A DNA stretch of 26,035 bases from assembly GCA_945860375.1 (NCBI GenBank), contig CAMAQR010000047.1:1-26035 (forward strand), written 5' to 3'. Below, piece after piece: positions 7,963-16,222 of the stretch; position 1 is the first letter of the stretch, and the number at the start of each line of letters is the position of its first letter. Source of the stretch: Pseudorhodobacter antarcticus. GTDB lineage: Bacteria; Pseudomonadota; Alphaproteobacteria; Rhodobacterales; Rhodobacteraceae. The notes beneath the pieces are model-generated. The model worked only from the letters and a program-made list of their open reading frames with translations, was not told the DNA's origin and ran no database searches. A program made the translations under genes and the position numbers.

Positions 7963-8827
7963 TGAGAGCCTCCATCACGCGCGCGTTGGTGCCGTCGATG
8001 TCCTTTCGGAATTCCTCCAGCGAAAAGGTCACGGGGGCGATCCGGGGCTGCCAACGGCCTGCGTCCACCTCGGCCACGGTATGATCATATTCCTCGCGGT
8101 CGATGGGCTTCCACTTCACGATGTCGCCGGGTTTGAACAGGCACATGAATTCGCGCAGGTAGCTGGTGGTCTGGTTGGGGTCATAGATTGGCATCGGCGT
8201 GATGCCGAACATCTGATAACCGCCCGCACCGCGCACCGAATAGATGCAGGCAAAGCAGCCGCCGTGGCCGACCGTCAGGCGCGGGGTATCGGTGCGCGGA
8301 CGCAGGTATTTGGGCGACTGGATCTGCCGGTCGCGCTCGACCATCTGGTACAGGAACGGCAGACCCGCCACAAAGCCCACCATCGAAACGAACCACGGCG
8401 CACCGGAATGCGCCTTGATAAAGCCGCCGATACCGTCCAAGTTGTTGATCCGCGCCGTATATTCGATATCGGTCGAGGTCGGGTCCTGATGCCGTTCACG
8501 GAACCGCTGCCCAGTCTCATGCGTCCAGGGGTCATTGTAATAGACCGGGACTTCGATGATCCGCGTGTCCAGCGTCGAAGGCGCTGACTGGGCCACCGCC
8601 TCCAGCGCCTGAAGCTGACGCATCATGTCATCGGGCGCGATCACGTCGGGGTCGAACCGCACCTGAAACGAGGCATTGGCCGGGCAAATCTCGGTCACGC
8701 CCTTGATCTTGGCATCGCGCAGGGCGTTGGTGATCGACATGCCCTTGAAAAAGGCGTCCAGCGACATCTCTTCGCTGCACTCCACAAAGATATGTTCGTC
8801 ACCGCCAAAGGAATATCGGGTTGTCAT
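7952..8827 (-). CDS. pxpB: PxpB/KipI-type subunit, divergent and long
   Basis: A 291-residue KipI/PxpB family protein, clearly longer than the roughly 220 residues of the E. coli protein. Family landmarks include FGGDEHIFVE at residues 7-16, GFVAGLPF at 151-158, GAGGYQ at 200-205 and the C-terminal stretch FKPGDIVKWKPIDREEYD. The segment GHGGCFACIYS at 187-197 departs from the usual glycine-rich loop that precedes the GGWQ motif, and GGYQ replaces GGWQ, which I recall as closer to the urea-carboxylase version. It should pair with PxpC to form the KipI-KipA catalytic unit in the cytoplasm. Its ATG overlaps the accC stop by four bases, indicating co-translation with biotin carboxylase. Confidence 0.87.
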   Translation of the reverse strand: MTTRYSFGGDEHIFVECSEEMSLDAFFKGMSITNALRDAKIKGVTEICPANASFQVRFDPDVIAPDDMMRQLQALEAVAQSAPSTLDTRIIEVPVYYNDPWTHETGQRFRERHQDPTSTDIEYTARINNLDGIGGFIKAHSGAPWFVSMVGFVAGLPFLYQMVERDRQIQSPKYLRPRTDTPRLTVGHGGCFACIYSVRGAGGYQMFGITPMPIYDPNQTTSYLREFMCLFKPGDIVKWKPIDREEYDHTVAEVDAGRWQPRIAPVTFSLEEFRKDIDGTNARVMEALNGH

Positions 8828-10206
8828 GGGGCTTCGCTCTCCTCACCCAGCTTGTCTGCGTTGTGTTCCAGCCATGGTTCCAGCCAACGTGTGTGAAATT
8901 GCCCGGCCTGCACGCCAGCATCACGCGCCAGCGCCTGATGCAGCGGTTTGGTGGTGGGCAGGCCACCGACCTCAAGTTCACCCAAAGCCCGGGTCATGCG
9001 GGTGATGGCCGCAGCACGGGTTTCATCCCAGACAATCAGCTTGCCCAGAAGCGAGTCGTAGAAAGGCGGCACGGTGTAGCCTTGATACAGCATGGTATCA
9101 AAGCGCACCCCCGGCCCGCCCGGAACCTTGAGGTTGGTGATCATGCCCGGACCGGGTTTGAAGCCCTGCGTCGGGTCTTCCGCACAAATGCGCACCTCGA
9201 TCGCATGGCCAGTCAGGCGGACCTGGTCCTGAGCGAACCGCAGCGGCTCACCGCCCGCGATCCGCAGCATTTCGCGCACAAGGTCGATACCGGTGATCAT
9301 TTCGGTGACGGGGTGCTCGACCTGGATTCGCGTGTTCATCTCGATGAAGTAGAAATGCCCGGAAGCGTCGTCATACAGGTACTCCAGCGTGCCAGCTCCG
9401 CGATAGTTGACAGCTTTGGCCAAGGCGACAGCCGAAGCGTACAGTTTGTCGCGCATGGCCTGCGGCAGGGCGGCAGAGGGTGCCTCTTCCCACACTTTCT
9501 GCCGACGGCGTTGCAAGGAGCATTCGCGTTCGAAAAGGTGGATGACGTTGGTGCCATCGCCAAGGATCTGCACCTCGATATGGCGGGCGCGTTCGATGAC
9601 CTTTTCCATGTACAGGCCACCGTCGCCGAACGCGGCCTTTGCCTCAGCACTGGCTTGCGGCATGAGGCGTTCGAATTCTTCCATGTCATGGGCAATGCGG
9701 ATGCCCCGGCCACCGCCACCGGCAGCCGCCTTGATCATGACCGGAAAACCGATGGCCAAAGCGATGGTGCGGGCAAGGACCGGATCATCCATGCGCCCGT
9801 CCGAACCCGGCACCACCGGCACACCCGCCGCCTCGGCCGCGACCCGGGCAGCCACTTTGTCGCCCATCACCCGGATCGCATCGCCCTTGGGGCCGACCCA
9901 GATCAGACCTGCGGCTTCAACGGCATCGGCAAAGTCGGCGTTCTCGGCCAGAAACCCGTAGCCCGGATGCACCGCATCCGCCCCGGTGTCCGCAGCCGCT
10001 TTCAGGATGTTGGCGACGTTGAGATAGCTTTTCGAGGCCATCGGCGGCCCGATATTGACCGCCTCATCCGCCATCTTCACGGCCAATGAATCGGTATCCG
10101 CCGTCGAATGAACCTGCACTGTCGCGATGCCGAGTTCTTTCGCCGCGCGGATGATCCGCACAGCAATCTCGCCCCGGTTCGCGATCAGTAGTTTCTTGAT
10201 CGCCAT
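8824..10206 (-). CDS. accC: Biotin carboxylase subunit (AccC family)
   Basis: A 460-residue ATP-grasp biotin carboxylase of full family length. Visible motifs are HPGYGFLAEN at residues 80-89, the glycine-rich ATP loop AAGGGGRGIRI at 161-171, ERECSLQRR at 226-234 and EMNTRIQVEHPVTE at 289-302, which carries metal- and bicarbonate-site residues. It uses ATP and bicarbonate to carboxylate biotin on the carrier encoded two bases upstream. It is embedded between the biotin carrier and pxpB/pxpC, with no acetyl-CoA carboxyltransferase (AccA/AccD) or propionyl-CoA type subunit nearby. It therefore most likely serves a dedicated carboxylase rather than fatty-acid synthesis. Confidence 0.94.
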   Translation of the reverse strand: MAIKKLLIANRGEIAVRIIRAAKELGIATVQVHSTADTDSLAVKMADEAVNIGPPMASKSYLNVANILKAAADTGADAVHPGYGFLAENADFADAVEAAGLIWVGPKGDAIRVMGDKVAARVAAEAAGVPVVPGSDGRMDDPVLARTIALAIGFPVMIKAAAGGGGRGIRIAHDMEEFERLMPQASAEAKAAFGDGGLYMEKVIERARHIEVQILGDGTNVIHLFERECSLQRRRQKVWEEAPSAALPQAMRDKLYASAVALAKAVNYRGAGTLEYLYDDASGHFYFIEMNTRIQVEHPVTEMITGIDLVREMLRIAGGEPLRFAQDQVRLTGHAIEVRICAEDPTQGFKPGPGMITNLKVPGGPGVRFDTMLYQGYTVPPFYDSLLGKLIVWDETRAAAITRMTRALGELEVGGLPTTKPLHQALARDAGVQAGQFHTRWLEPWLEHNADKLGEESEAP

Positions 10207-10208
10207 GC

Positions 10209-10445
10209 TCAGGCCAGTTCGATCAACGGTTGGCCCGCCATGACCGGCTCTTCGTCTTCGGCAATGAAGGCCACCAAAGTCCCAGCCTGATCGGCCATCA
10301 CCTCATTGAAGGACTTCATCACTTCGATCAGACCGATCACGTCGCCCACCGCTATGGCGTCACCAACCACCTTGAAGGCAGGCTGATCGGGAGAGGGCTT
10401 GCTGTAGAACGTGCCGGGCAGTGGCGATAGGATTTGTTTGGTCAT
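10209..10445 (-). CDS. Short biotin carboxyl carrier protein
   Basis: A 78-residue stand-alone biotinyl domain, against about 150 residues for housekeeping AccB, which has an extra N-terminal region. The biotin-accepting lysine is K44 in EVMKSFNEV; common carriers read EAMKM at this place. It would shuttle carboxybiotin from the biotin carboxylase (two bases downstream) to a carboxyltransferase, for which PxpB/PxpC are the only candidates in the operon. AAAAGG precedes the ATG at a normal distance. The short length and the altered residues next to the lysine suggest a pathway-specific carrier. Lipoyl attachment is unlikely, because the E-x-M-K form is biotin-type. Confidence 0.88.
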   Translation of the reverse strand: MTKQILSPLPGTFYSKPSPDQPAFKVVGDAIAVGDVIGLIEVMKSFNEVMADQAGTLVAFIAEDEEPVMAGQPLIELA

Positions 10446-10457
10446 GTTGATGCCTTT

Positions 10458-11186
10458 TCAGCGCGTTGCGTTAACGGGAGAGATTGCGTCACGAACCGCT
10501 TGGGCAAGCGCGACGGCATTGGGCGTGTCTGAATGCACGCAGATCGTATCGGCGCGCACGGTTATATCAACACCGCCGACGCTGCTGACCTTGCCTTCTT
10601 GCATCGCGCGCACACAGGCGGCGGCAGCCTTGGCCGCATCCTTGGCCAAATGTTCGCGGGTGATGATCAGGCCGCCTGCATCGTTGTAATCCAGATCGGC
10701 GTAGAACTCCGACACGAACACATGGCCGCGTGCGTGATAGATCGTCTCGTGCAGGGTGCCGACCATGCCGAACAGCGGCACCTTGAAGATATCGGCGGCA
10801 TCACAGATGGCGTGGGCGATGTCTTCCATCCGTGCAGCCATCCCGTACAGCGACCCATGCGGTTTGATGTGGTTCAACTCCATCCCCTCGGCCTGAAGGA
10901 AGCCCTTCAACGCGCCGATCTGGTAAATGATGCAATTGGTCATTTCCTCGCGCCCGATTTTCATTTCGCGGCGACCAAAGCCTTGCAGATCGGGCAAGGA
11001 GGGATGCGCGCCCACCTTCACGCCATGTTTTTTGGCCAGTTGCACGGTAGAGCGCATGTGGTTGTAGTCCGAAGCGTGAAAGCCGCAGGCGACGTTGGCC
11101 ACGTCGATCAGCGGCATCAGGCCCGCATCATCCCCAATTCGGTACAGGCCAAAACTTTCGCCCATGTCACAGTTCAGCAAGGTCAT
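10458..11186 (-). CDS. pxpA: PxpA / LamB-YcsF family hydrolase subunit
   Basis: A 242-residue LamB/YcsF protein of usual length. Landmarks are the N-terminal NCDMGESFG (residues 5-13), a conserved H-A-S-D stretch, GAHPSLPDLQGFGRR and IKPHGSLY. In 5-oxoprolinase (PxpABC) this subunit carries out hydrolytic ring opening on the product activated by PxpB/C. The same role on a carboxylated amide or lactam is inferred here. The frame opens at 11207, inside hyuA, but the ATG at 11186 has AAAGGGAA upstream, lies just past the hyuA stop and matches where family similarity begins. It sits between hyuA and the biotin carrier. Confidence 0.9.
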   Translation of the reverse strand: MTLLNCDMGESFGLYRIGDDAGLMPLIDVANVACGFHASDYNHMRSTVQLAKKHGVKVGAHPSLPDLQGFGRREMKIGREEMTNCIIYQIGALKGFLQAEGMELNHIKPHGSLYGMAARMEDIAHAICDAADIFKVPLFGMVGTLHETIYHARGHVFVSEFYADLDYNDAGGLIITREHLAKDAAKAAAACVRAMQEGKVSSVGGVDITVRADTICVHSDTPNAVALAQAVRDAISPVNATR

Positions 11187-11199
11187 TGGACGGTTCCCT

Positions 11200-13281
11200 T
11201 TACGCATCGATCATGTTGACAAGGTAGACGCCGCTTTCGTGCAACTCTGCCTCCCAACCGGGTTCGATGACAAGGGTTGTCGTCACTTCTTCAATAACGG
11301 CAGGCCCGGTGATGCGGTCGCCCGCCCCAAGACGCGCCCCGGCATAGACCGGTGCGTCCTGTGGCTTGGCCGAGGCATCAAAAATCATCGGGCGGGTGCC
11401 TTCAAGCGCCGCAGCAGCGCCCCTGCCGGGGGCCACTGTCATGCGGTTCGGGCGGTCAACCCTACCCCAGATCGCGCTTTCCACATTGACGATTTCGACC
11501 ACGCTTTGACGTTCGGAATAGGTGTAAAGTTCTTCATGGCGGGTGTGGAAGGCCTCGATTAGCATGCCAAGTGCGGGTTCGTCGATGGCAAAGGGGTCAA
11601 TTTCCACCGTGCATTCATGCACTTGACCAACATAGCGCATGTCTAGGCTGCGCCGGATGGAGATGCGATCCCGGTCAAACCCATCCCGCGTCAGGTCGGC
11701 GACGCCACGCGTCTCCAAACCCTTGAACAGCCCGTCCAGCTTTTGCACGGCGCCTTCCGCATCCAGCCGGATCGGCGCAGGGGCCATGTAATTGTATTTG
11801 ACGTCGGAAATGATCTGCCCATAGGCGCAAAGCCCCGACGCGAGTTTCGAGATCAGCACCCGCCGGATGCCCATTTCCCGCGCCAGCGCCGTAATATGCG
11901 CCCCGGTGGCCCCGCCCGCACAGTTCAGGACAAAATCTCGCGGGTCGTAGCCACGTTCCACCGAAACGCGGCGGATGGCGTTGACCATGTTGTTGTTGAC
12001 GATCTTGAACATGCCGTAAGCGGCGTTTTCCACCGACAAACCCAACGGATCCGCAATGCGCGCCTTGATGGCAGCCCGCGCCTTTTCGGTGTTGAGCGGC
12101 AGACGCCCGCCGATCAGCCCATCGGGGTTGATGTAGCCCAAGACAAGGTTGGCATCCGTCGTCGTCGGCTGGGTGCCGCCTTGGTCATAGGACGCAGGCC
12201 CCGGTTCAGATCCCGCCGATTGCGGCCCCATCTGCATCAGTCCCATGTTGTCGATCCACCCGATCGAGCCGCCTCCTGCGCCCAAAGTCTCAACTTGAAT
12301 CATCGGAATACCGATACGGTAGCGCAGGAAGTCGATGTTTTTTGACACGTTGGCCCGGCCATCCCGCGTCAGCGTGATGTCAAACGACGTGCCACCCATG
12401 TCGACCGTGATGATGTTTTTCATTCCCCAGGGCTCAGCAATATACAGCGCCGCCTGCGGGGCCGAGGCAGGACCGGAGTTGATCGCGTAGACCGACTGAT
12501 CGGAGACAACCGAACCCAGCGCCAGACCGCCGTTCGACTGGAAGTAGCGGACCGGGTTTCTGGACCCAAGGCTGCGGAAATAGCCGTCCACCGCCTCGAC
12601 GTAGCGGGTCAGGATCGGGGCAAGGTAGGCGTTCACGATGGCGGTTGAGGTGCGAGTGTATTCGCGCACCTGCGGGTAAAGCTGGCTGCCCACGGTCAGA
12701 CGGACATCCGGCATCATCTCACGCACGATCTCGGCGGCGCGCAGTTCGTGGTCGGGGTGCAGCACCGACCAGACAAAAGAAATCGCAACGGACTCGACCC
12801 CTTCGCGCAGGAAATGGCGGCAGGCTTCGCGCACGTCGTCTTCGTTCATCGGCGTGTGGACGGCCCCGGTGGAGATCACCCGTTCTGACACGCCCCGGCG
12901 CAGATAGCGCGGCACCAGCATGGTGGCGGGCGGATACTCCGGGTCATAGCGATAACCGTCTTCCTTGTGACCGAGGCGGATCTCGATGCTGTCCTCGTGG
13001 CCTTTGGTGGCGATCAGGCCTGCTTTCGCGCCCTTGTGCTGGATCAGCGCGTTCAGACCAACCGTGGTACCGTTGATGCAGAGGTCGGCGTTTGACACGA
13101 TCTCTGTCGCCGCAATTCCGGTTTCATCTTCAATCAGCTTCAGACCGTTGCGGATGGCGAGGGTGGGGTCTTGCGGGGTGGACAGCGCCTTGAAGATGCG
13201 TACGTCGCCCTTGCGATCGGCAAGGATGAAGTCGGTGAAGGTGCCGCCGGCATCAATGCCCAGACGATATTGGTTTTGCAT
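11200..13281 (-). CDS. hyuA: HyuA-type ATP-dependent hydantoinase/oxoprolinase subunit A (first copy)
   Basis: A 693-residue HyuA family protein with an ASKHA-type nucleotide-binding fold: phosphate-binding DAGGTFTD at residues 10-17 and the second motif DMGGTSFD at 294-301. Together with HyuB it forms ATP-dependent amide, hydantoin, 5-oxoproline or lactam hydrolases, or acetone/acetophenone-type carboxylases. The stretch usually reading HGTTVATN is NGTTVGLN here (70-77), and GHKEDGYRYDPEY (105-117) suggests a subgroup different from the second copy in this window. It lies 15 bp after hyuB and 13 bp before pxpA. The exact substrate cannot be assigned. Confidence 0.9.
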   Translation of the reverse strand: MQNQYRLGIDAGGTFTDFILADRKGDVRIFKALSTPQDPTLAIRNGLKLIEDETGIAATEIVSNADLCINGTTVGLNALIQHKGAKAGLIATKGHEDSIEIRLGHKEDGYRYDPEYPPATMLVPRYLRRGVSERVISTGAVHTPMNEDDVREACRHFLREGVESVAISFVWSVLHPDHELRAAEIVREMMPDVRLTVGSQLYPQVREYTRTSTAIVNAYLAPILTRYVEAVDGYFRSLGSRNPVRYFQSNGGLALGSVVSDQSVYAINSGPASAPQAALYIAEPWGMKNIITVDMGGTSFDITLTRDGRANVSKNIDFLRYRIGIPMIQVETLGAGGGSIGWIDNMGLMQMGPQSAGSEPGPASYDQGGTQPTTTDANLVLGYINPDGLIGGRLPLNTEKARAAIKARIADPLGLSVENAAYGMFKIVNNNMVNAIRRVSVERGYDPRDFVLNCAGGATGAHITALAREMGIRRVLISKLASGLCAYGQIISDVKYNYMAPAPIRLDAEGAVQKLDGLFKGLETRGVADLTRDGFDRDRISIRRSLDMRYVGQVHECTVEIDPFAIDEPALGMLIEAFHTRHEELYTYSERQSVVEIVNVESAIWGRVDRPNRMTVAPGRGAAAALEGTRPMIFDASAKPQDAPVYAGARLGAGDRITGPAVIEEVTTTLVIEPGWEAELHESGVYLVNMIDA

Positions 13282-13296
13282 TGCGTTTGTCCTTGA

Positions 13297-15051
13297 TCAA
13301 GCGGCGGTGGCGCGAAGCGCAGCGGAGGCAGGGTGATCGACCTCTAGGGCAAAGAAATCGGTAAATACCACGCCGTAATCCAGCCGCGCCCCCGCCTCGC
13401 TGACCAGTCCATTGCGGACATCGTCAACCACACGGGCCAGGTCGCGCTGAAAGGCATTGCCAAAGCCGCCGCCGCCGGGGTTGCGGTTGGCGGCCCGTTC
13501 GCCGGGGTGAATGGTTTCGATGACGTTGTTGGTGATCACCTCGGTCGCACCATTGCGGGTCAGTTCCAGAGAACCGACCTTGGGCGCGATCATGGCAGAT
13601 TTGGCACCCGCAGCCCCCATGGCAGGAATGCGGCGGCCTTCGCCAAAGGTGATCAACGTCATCGGGCTGTCCAGCGGCTCTACCTCCCAGCAGGTGCCGG
13701 AACCGCCACGATTGCGGCCCGCGCCGCCCGAGTCCACCATCAGCGAATAGCGGTGGATGATGATGGGATAGGAATGCTCCAGCATCTCGATATCGCCAGA
13801 GGTCAGCGCGCCAAAGCAGCATTCCGGCCCGCAGGCGTGCCAGCCGTCCTGATTGGCCGTGGCCCCGGCACCTGAGATGATTGAAGCGAGGACCATTGTC
13901 ACATACTCCTCGTCATGGCGCTTGTCCCAGCCTGCAATGTTGCAGCCGTTGGCATGGCCCCAGCTTGCGCAAACCTTGTCAGGTGCGGCCTGTTCAAAAG
14001 CCAGCCGCACAGCATCCGTCAACGTCTCCATCGGCGTGGTGGTGCAGTTCATATGCGGCGCGGGGGACTTGGCGTTGCACAAGGTGCCCTTCGGACCCAT
14101 GTCGGTGGAAACGCAGCGGTACAGCCCCTCGTTATACGGCGGCGGCAGTTGCGCGAACATCATCAAGCCAAGATAGACGCCAGAGTGGCTGTTGCCCTCA
14201 TAGCTGTTGATGAAATACGGGATCTGCGGCGGCGACTGGATGGCGATGTGGCAGCTATCGCCGGTGATTGTCACCGTGGCGGTGATGTCGAAATCGCCAA
14301 AGCCGTGGCCGGCATCCTCCAAAATGGCGGTGCCAACATAAGTGCCGTCGGGCACCTTGGCGATCAGGCTGCGCATATGCGCCTCGGCCATGTCCAGAAG
14401 TTCCGCAATGCAGGTCTGCACAGTCTCCTTGCCGTATTTGTCCATCAGGCCGATCAGCGCGCGCGCGCCCACCTTGCAGGCTCCGATCAGCGCGTTGAAG
14501 TCGCCCTGCTGGTCGCGCCGGGCGCGCATGTTGGACAACAAGAGGTTCATGACGTCATTGCGTGGCTTGCCCTTGTCCCACAGCTTCAGGGGCGGAATGC
14601 GCAGACCCTCGGCATAGATCTCTGTAGCGGCAGGGTTGTAGCCTGCGGGAACCGGGCCGCCAATGTCGGTCAGATGGCCCTTGCACACGGTCCAGAACAC
14701 CAGTTCGCCCTGATAGAACACCGGGTAATACATGCAGGTGTCGATGATGTGTGACCCGCCGTATTCCGGATCATTGTGCAAGATCAGGTCGCCGTCGTGG
14801 ATGTCGCCCTCAAAATACTTGGCCACCGATTTCATCGCCGGGATGAGCGAGCCGAGGTGGATCGGAATGTCCTGGCCTTGCAGGATCATCTCTGGCGTCG
14901 CGTTGAACAGAGCCGTCGAATAGTCATGCGCCAGATTGAACACCGACGACCGCGCCGTTTGTTCCAACGTCAGGGTCATCTCGCGCTGAGTGGTTTCCAG
15001 CACGCCGCGCACAACGGACAGCGTAATCGGGTCAACCTTTGTTTGGGACAT
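13297..15051 (-). CDS. hyuB: HyuB-type hydantoinase/oxoprolinase subunit B (first copy)
   Basis: A 584-residue HyuB family protein. Probable metal-site motifs are HNDPEYGGSH at residues 92-101, Asp104 and GHLTDIGG at 125-132; the C-terminal part is glycine-rich (RNPGGGGFGN). It partners HyuA, which phosphorylates or activates the substrate with ATP. The frame opens at a TTG at 15069, but the ATG at 15051 is chosen because GGAAAGAGA upstream can serve as ribosome-binding site and the family N-terminus (VDPITLSVVRG) begins there. It is the first gene of the nine-gene operon and is divergent from the AraC-type regulator, about 220 bp away. Confidence 0.9.
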   Translation of the reverse strand: MSQTKVDPITLSVVRGVLETTQREMTLTLEQTARSSVFNLAHDYSTALFNATPEMILQGQDIPIHLGSLIPAMKSVAKYFEGDIHDGDLILHNDPEYGGSHIIDTCMYYPVFYQGELVFWTVCKGHLTDIGGPVPAGYNPAATEIYAEGLRIPPLKLWDKGKPRNDVMNLLLSNMRARRDQQGDFNALIGACKVGARALIGLMDKYGKETVQTCIAELLDMAEAHMRSLIAKVPDGTYVGTAILEDAGHGFGDFDITATVTITGDSCHIAIQSPPQIPYFINSYEGNSHSGVYLGLMMFAQLPPPYNEGLYRCVSTDMGPKGTLCNAKSPAPHMNCTTTPMETLTDAVRLAFEQAAPDKVCASWGHANGCNIAGWDKRHDEEYVTMVLASIISGAGATANQDGWHACGPECCFGALTSGDIEMLEHSYPIIIHRYSLMVDSGGAGRNRGGSGTCWEVEPLDSPMTLITFGEGRRIPAMGAAGAKSAMIAPKVGSLELTRNGATEVITNNVIETIHPGERAANRNPGGGGFGNAFQRDLARVVDDVRNGLVSEAGARLDYGVVFTDFFALEVDHPASAALRATAA

Positions 15052-15271
15052 CGGGCGATCTCTTTCCAAATGGGTCGGGACAAGCCCGTGCAGAGCGCAG
15101 ATTGCACCTTTTGGCGGCCCCGGTCTTGCGCCAAAGTGAACAAGCTTTTGTCAGCCCGCGCATTGAATGGACCGGGGTGACGCAAGCGCGTCTGCCAAAC
15201 TTGATTCCCCTTGCAATGGACTTCCACTTTACCCAAGCTTTGCGCAATCAGCTTTGCCGGGGGGCATTCCG
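15052..15271. promoter_or_regulatory. Divergent control region between hyuB and the AraC gene
   Basis: This 220-bp non-coding region must hold the promoters of the nine-gene operon (leftward) and the AraC-type gene (rightward). It contains a 7-base inverted repeat, TTTGGCG/CGCCAAA, at 15110-15116 and 15129-15135, and two direct copies of CAAGCTTT at 15141-15148 and 15234-15241, 93 bp apart, roughly nine helical turns. Such paired sites fit AraC-type looping but are short. No convincing -35/-10 pair could be read on either strand. Confidence 0.4.
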
Positions 15272-16222
15272 ATGAATGTCATGATCCATAGCACGACCCT
15301 TCTTCCGCCCGCAGCGCGGGCCGGGCAATGGAATGCCGTGATTGCTGAGACCTATTTTCCCCTGCAACTGACCTACCGCAATGCCGCAACCTTCGACGGC
15401 CAGCTTGAACATCAGGTGTTGGGCGATCTGTCGCTGTCCCGCCTGCAAACCGAGGCAGTCCAGTATGAACGCCACCCCCGCCACATCGCGGGTGCATCTG
15501 AAGAGCAATACCTGATCACCATCCCGCGTCGTTCACCTGTCGAATTTCGGCAGTTAGGACGTGAGGTGCGTTGTGATCCCGGCGGCTTCATCATTGAGCG
15601 CGGGGACGAGCCGTACCGGTTTTCCTATGGGGCCGCGAACGATCTGTGTGTGCTGAAGGTGGCCAAGCCCGTGCTGTCGAACCGTCTGCGCAATCCGGAC
15701 CGCTATTGCGCGCAGGTGTTTAACGGGCGCGAAGGATTGGGCGGGCTTTTCACCATGATGGCGCAGCAGGTTCAGGCGCAGGGCGTTTCAGATCAAGCGG
15801 CGAGCTGCGTGCTGGGGCGCCAATTGATCGAGCTTTTGACGCTGGCCATCGACCGCACCAGCGAGACAGCCGATGTGGCACACAGTTCGGTCCGCGCCGC
15901 ACATCTGAAGCGCGCCAAAGAGGTGATCCGGCGCAACCTGTCTAACCCGGACCTGTCGCCTGATCTGGTGGCCGATGCCTGTGGCATCTCTAAACGCTAC
16001 CTGCATGAAATTTTTGCCGACGGGAATGGCACGGTGTCCCAGCTTATTCGCGAACAGCGGCTGATCGCGGCGTGCAACATGTTGCAGATGCCGAACCCCG
16101 GCCCGATGTCCGACATAGCCTATCGCTTCGGCTTTTCCGATCAGGCGCAGTTTTCGCGTCTGTTCAAGGCGATGTTTGGCCAGACACCCAGCGGCTACCG
16201 GGCCGGCCAGACCGGTCGCTAG
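15272..16222 (+). CDS. AraC family transcriptional regulator
   Basis: A 316-residue regulator. The N-terminal part resembles the cupin-like AraC_binding_2 (FeaR-type) ligand domain, and residues about 210-316 carry the two helix-turn-helix units typical of AraC (LVADACGISKRYLHEIF and DIAYRFGFSDQAQFSRLFK), ending in the usual TPSGYR. The frame is open from 15167, but the ATG at 15272 is preferred because the upstream part is intergenic in character; the ribosome-binding site (GGGGGG) is weak, and the ATG at 15281 is an alternative. It is divergent from hyuB, so activation of the nine-gene operon by a substrate or product is the likely role. Its stop codon overlaps that of the convergent lysR gene. 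Confidence 0.9.
   Translation: MNVMIHSTTLLPPAARAGQWNAVIAETYFPLQLTYRNAATFDGQLEHQVLGDLSLSRLQTEAVQYERHPRHIAGASEEQYLITIPRRSPVEFRQLGREVRCDPGGFIIERGDEPYRFSYGAANDLCVLKVAKPVLSNRLRNPDRYCAQVFNGREGLGGLFTMMAQQVQAQGVSDQAASCVLGRQLIELLTLAIDRTSETADVAHSSVRAAHLKRAKEVIRRNLSNPDLSPDLVADACGISKRYLHEIFADGNGTVSQLIREQRLIAACNMLQMPNPGPMSDIAYRFGFSDQAQFSRLFKAMFGQTPSGYRAGQTGR

Noticed and set aside
8821..10089. Long open frame (422 codons) on the plus strand opposite accC
   Set aside because: It mirrors the biotin carboxylase gene; high third-position GC keeps the opposite strand open. The translation shows no family motif and accC is unmistakable.
15181..15200. Sigma-54-like TGGC/TTGC pair on the minus strand upstream of hyuB
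   Set aside because: The spacing between the two elements is eight bases instead of seven, and no sigma-54 activator gene is nearby.
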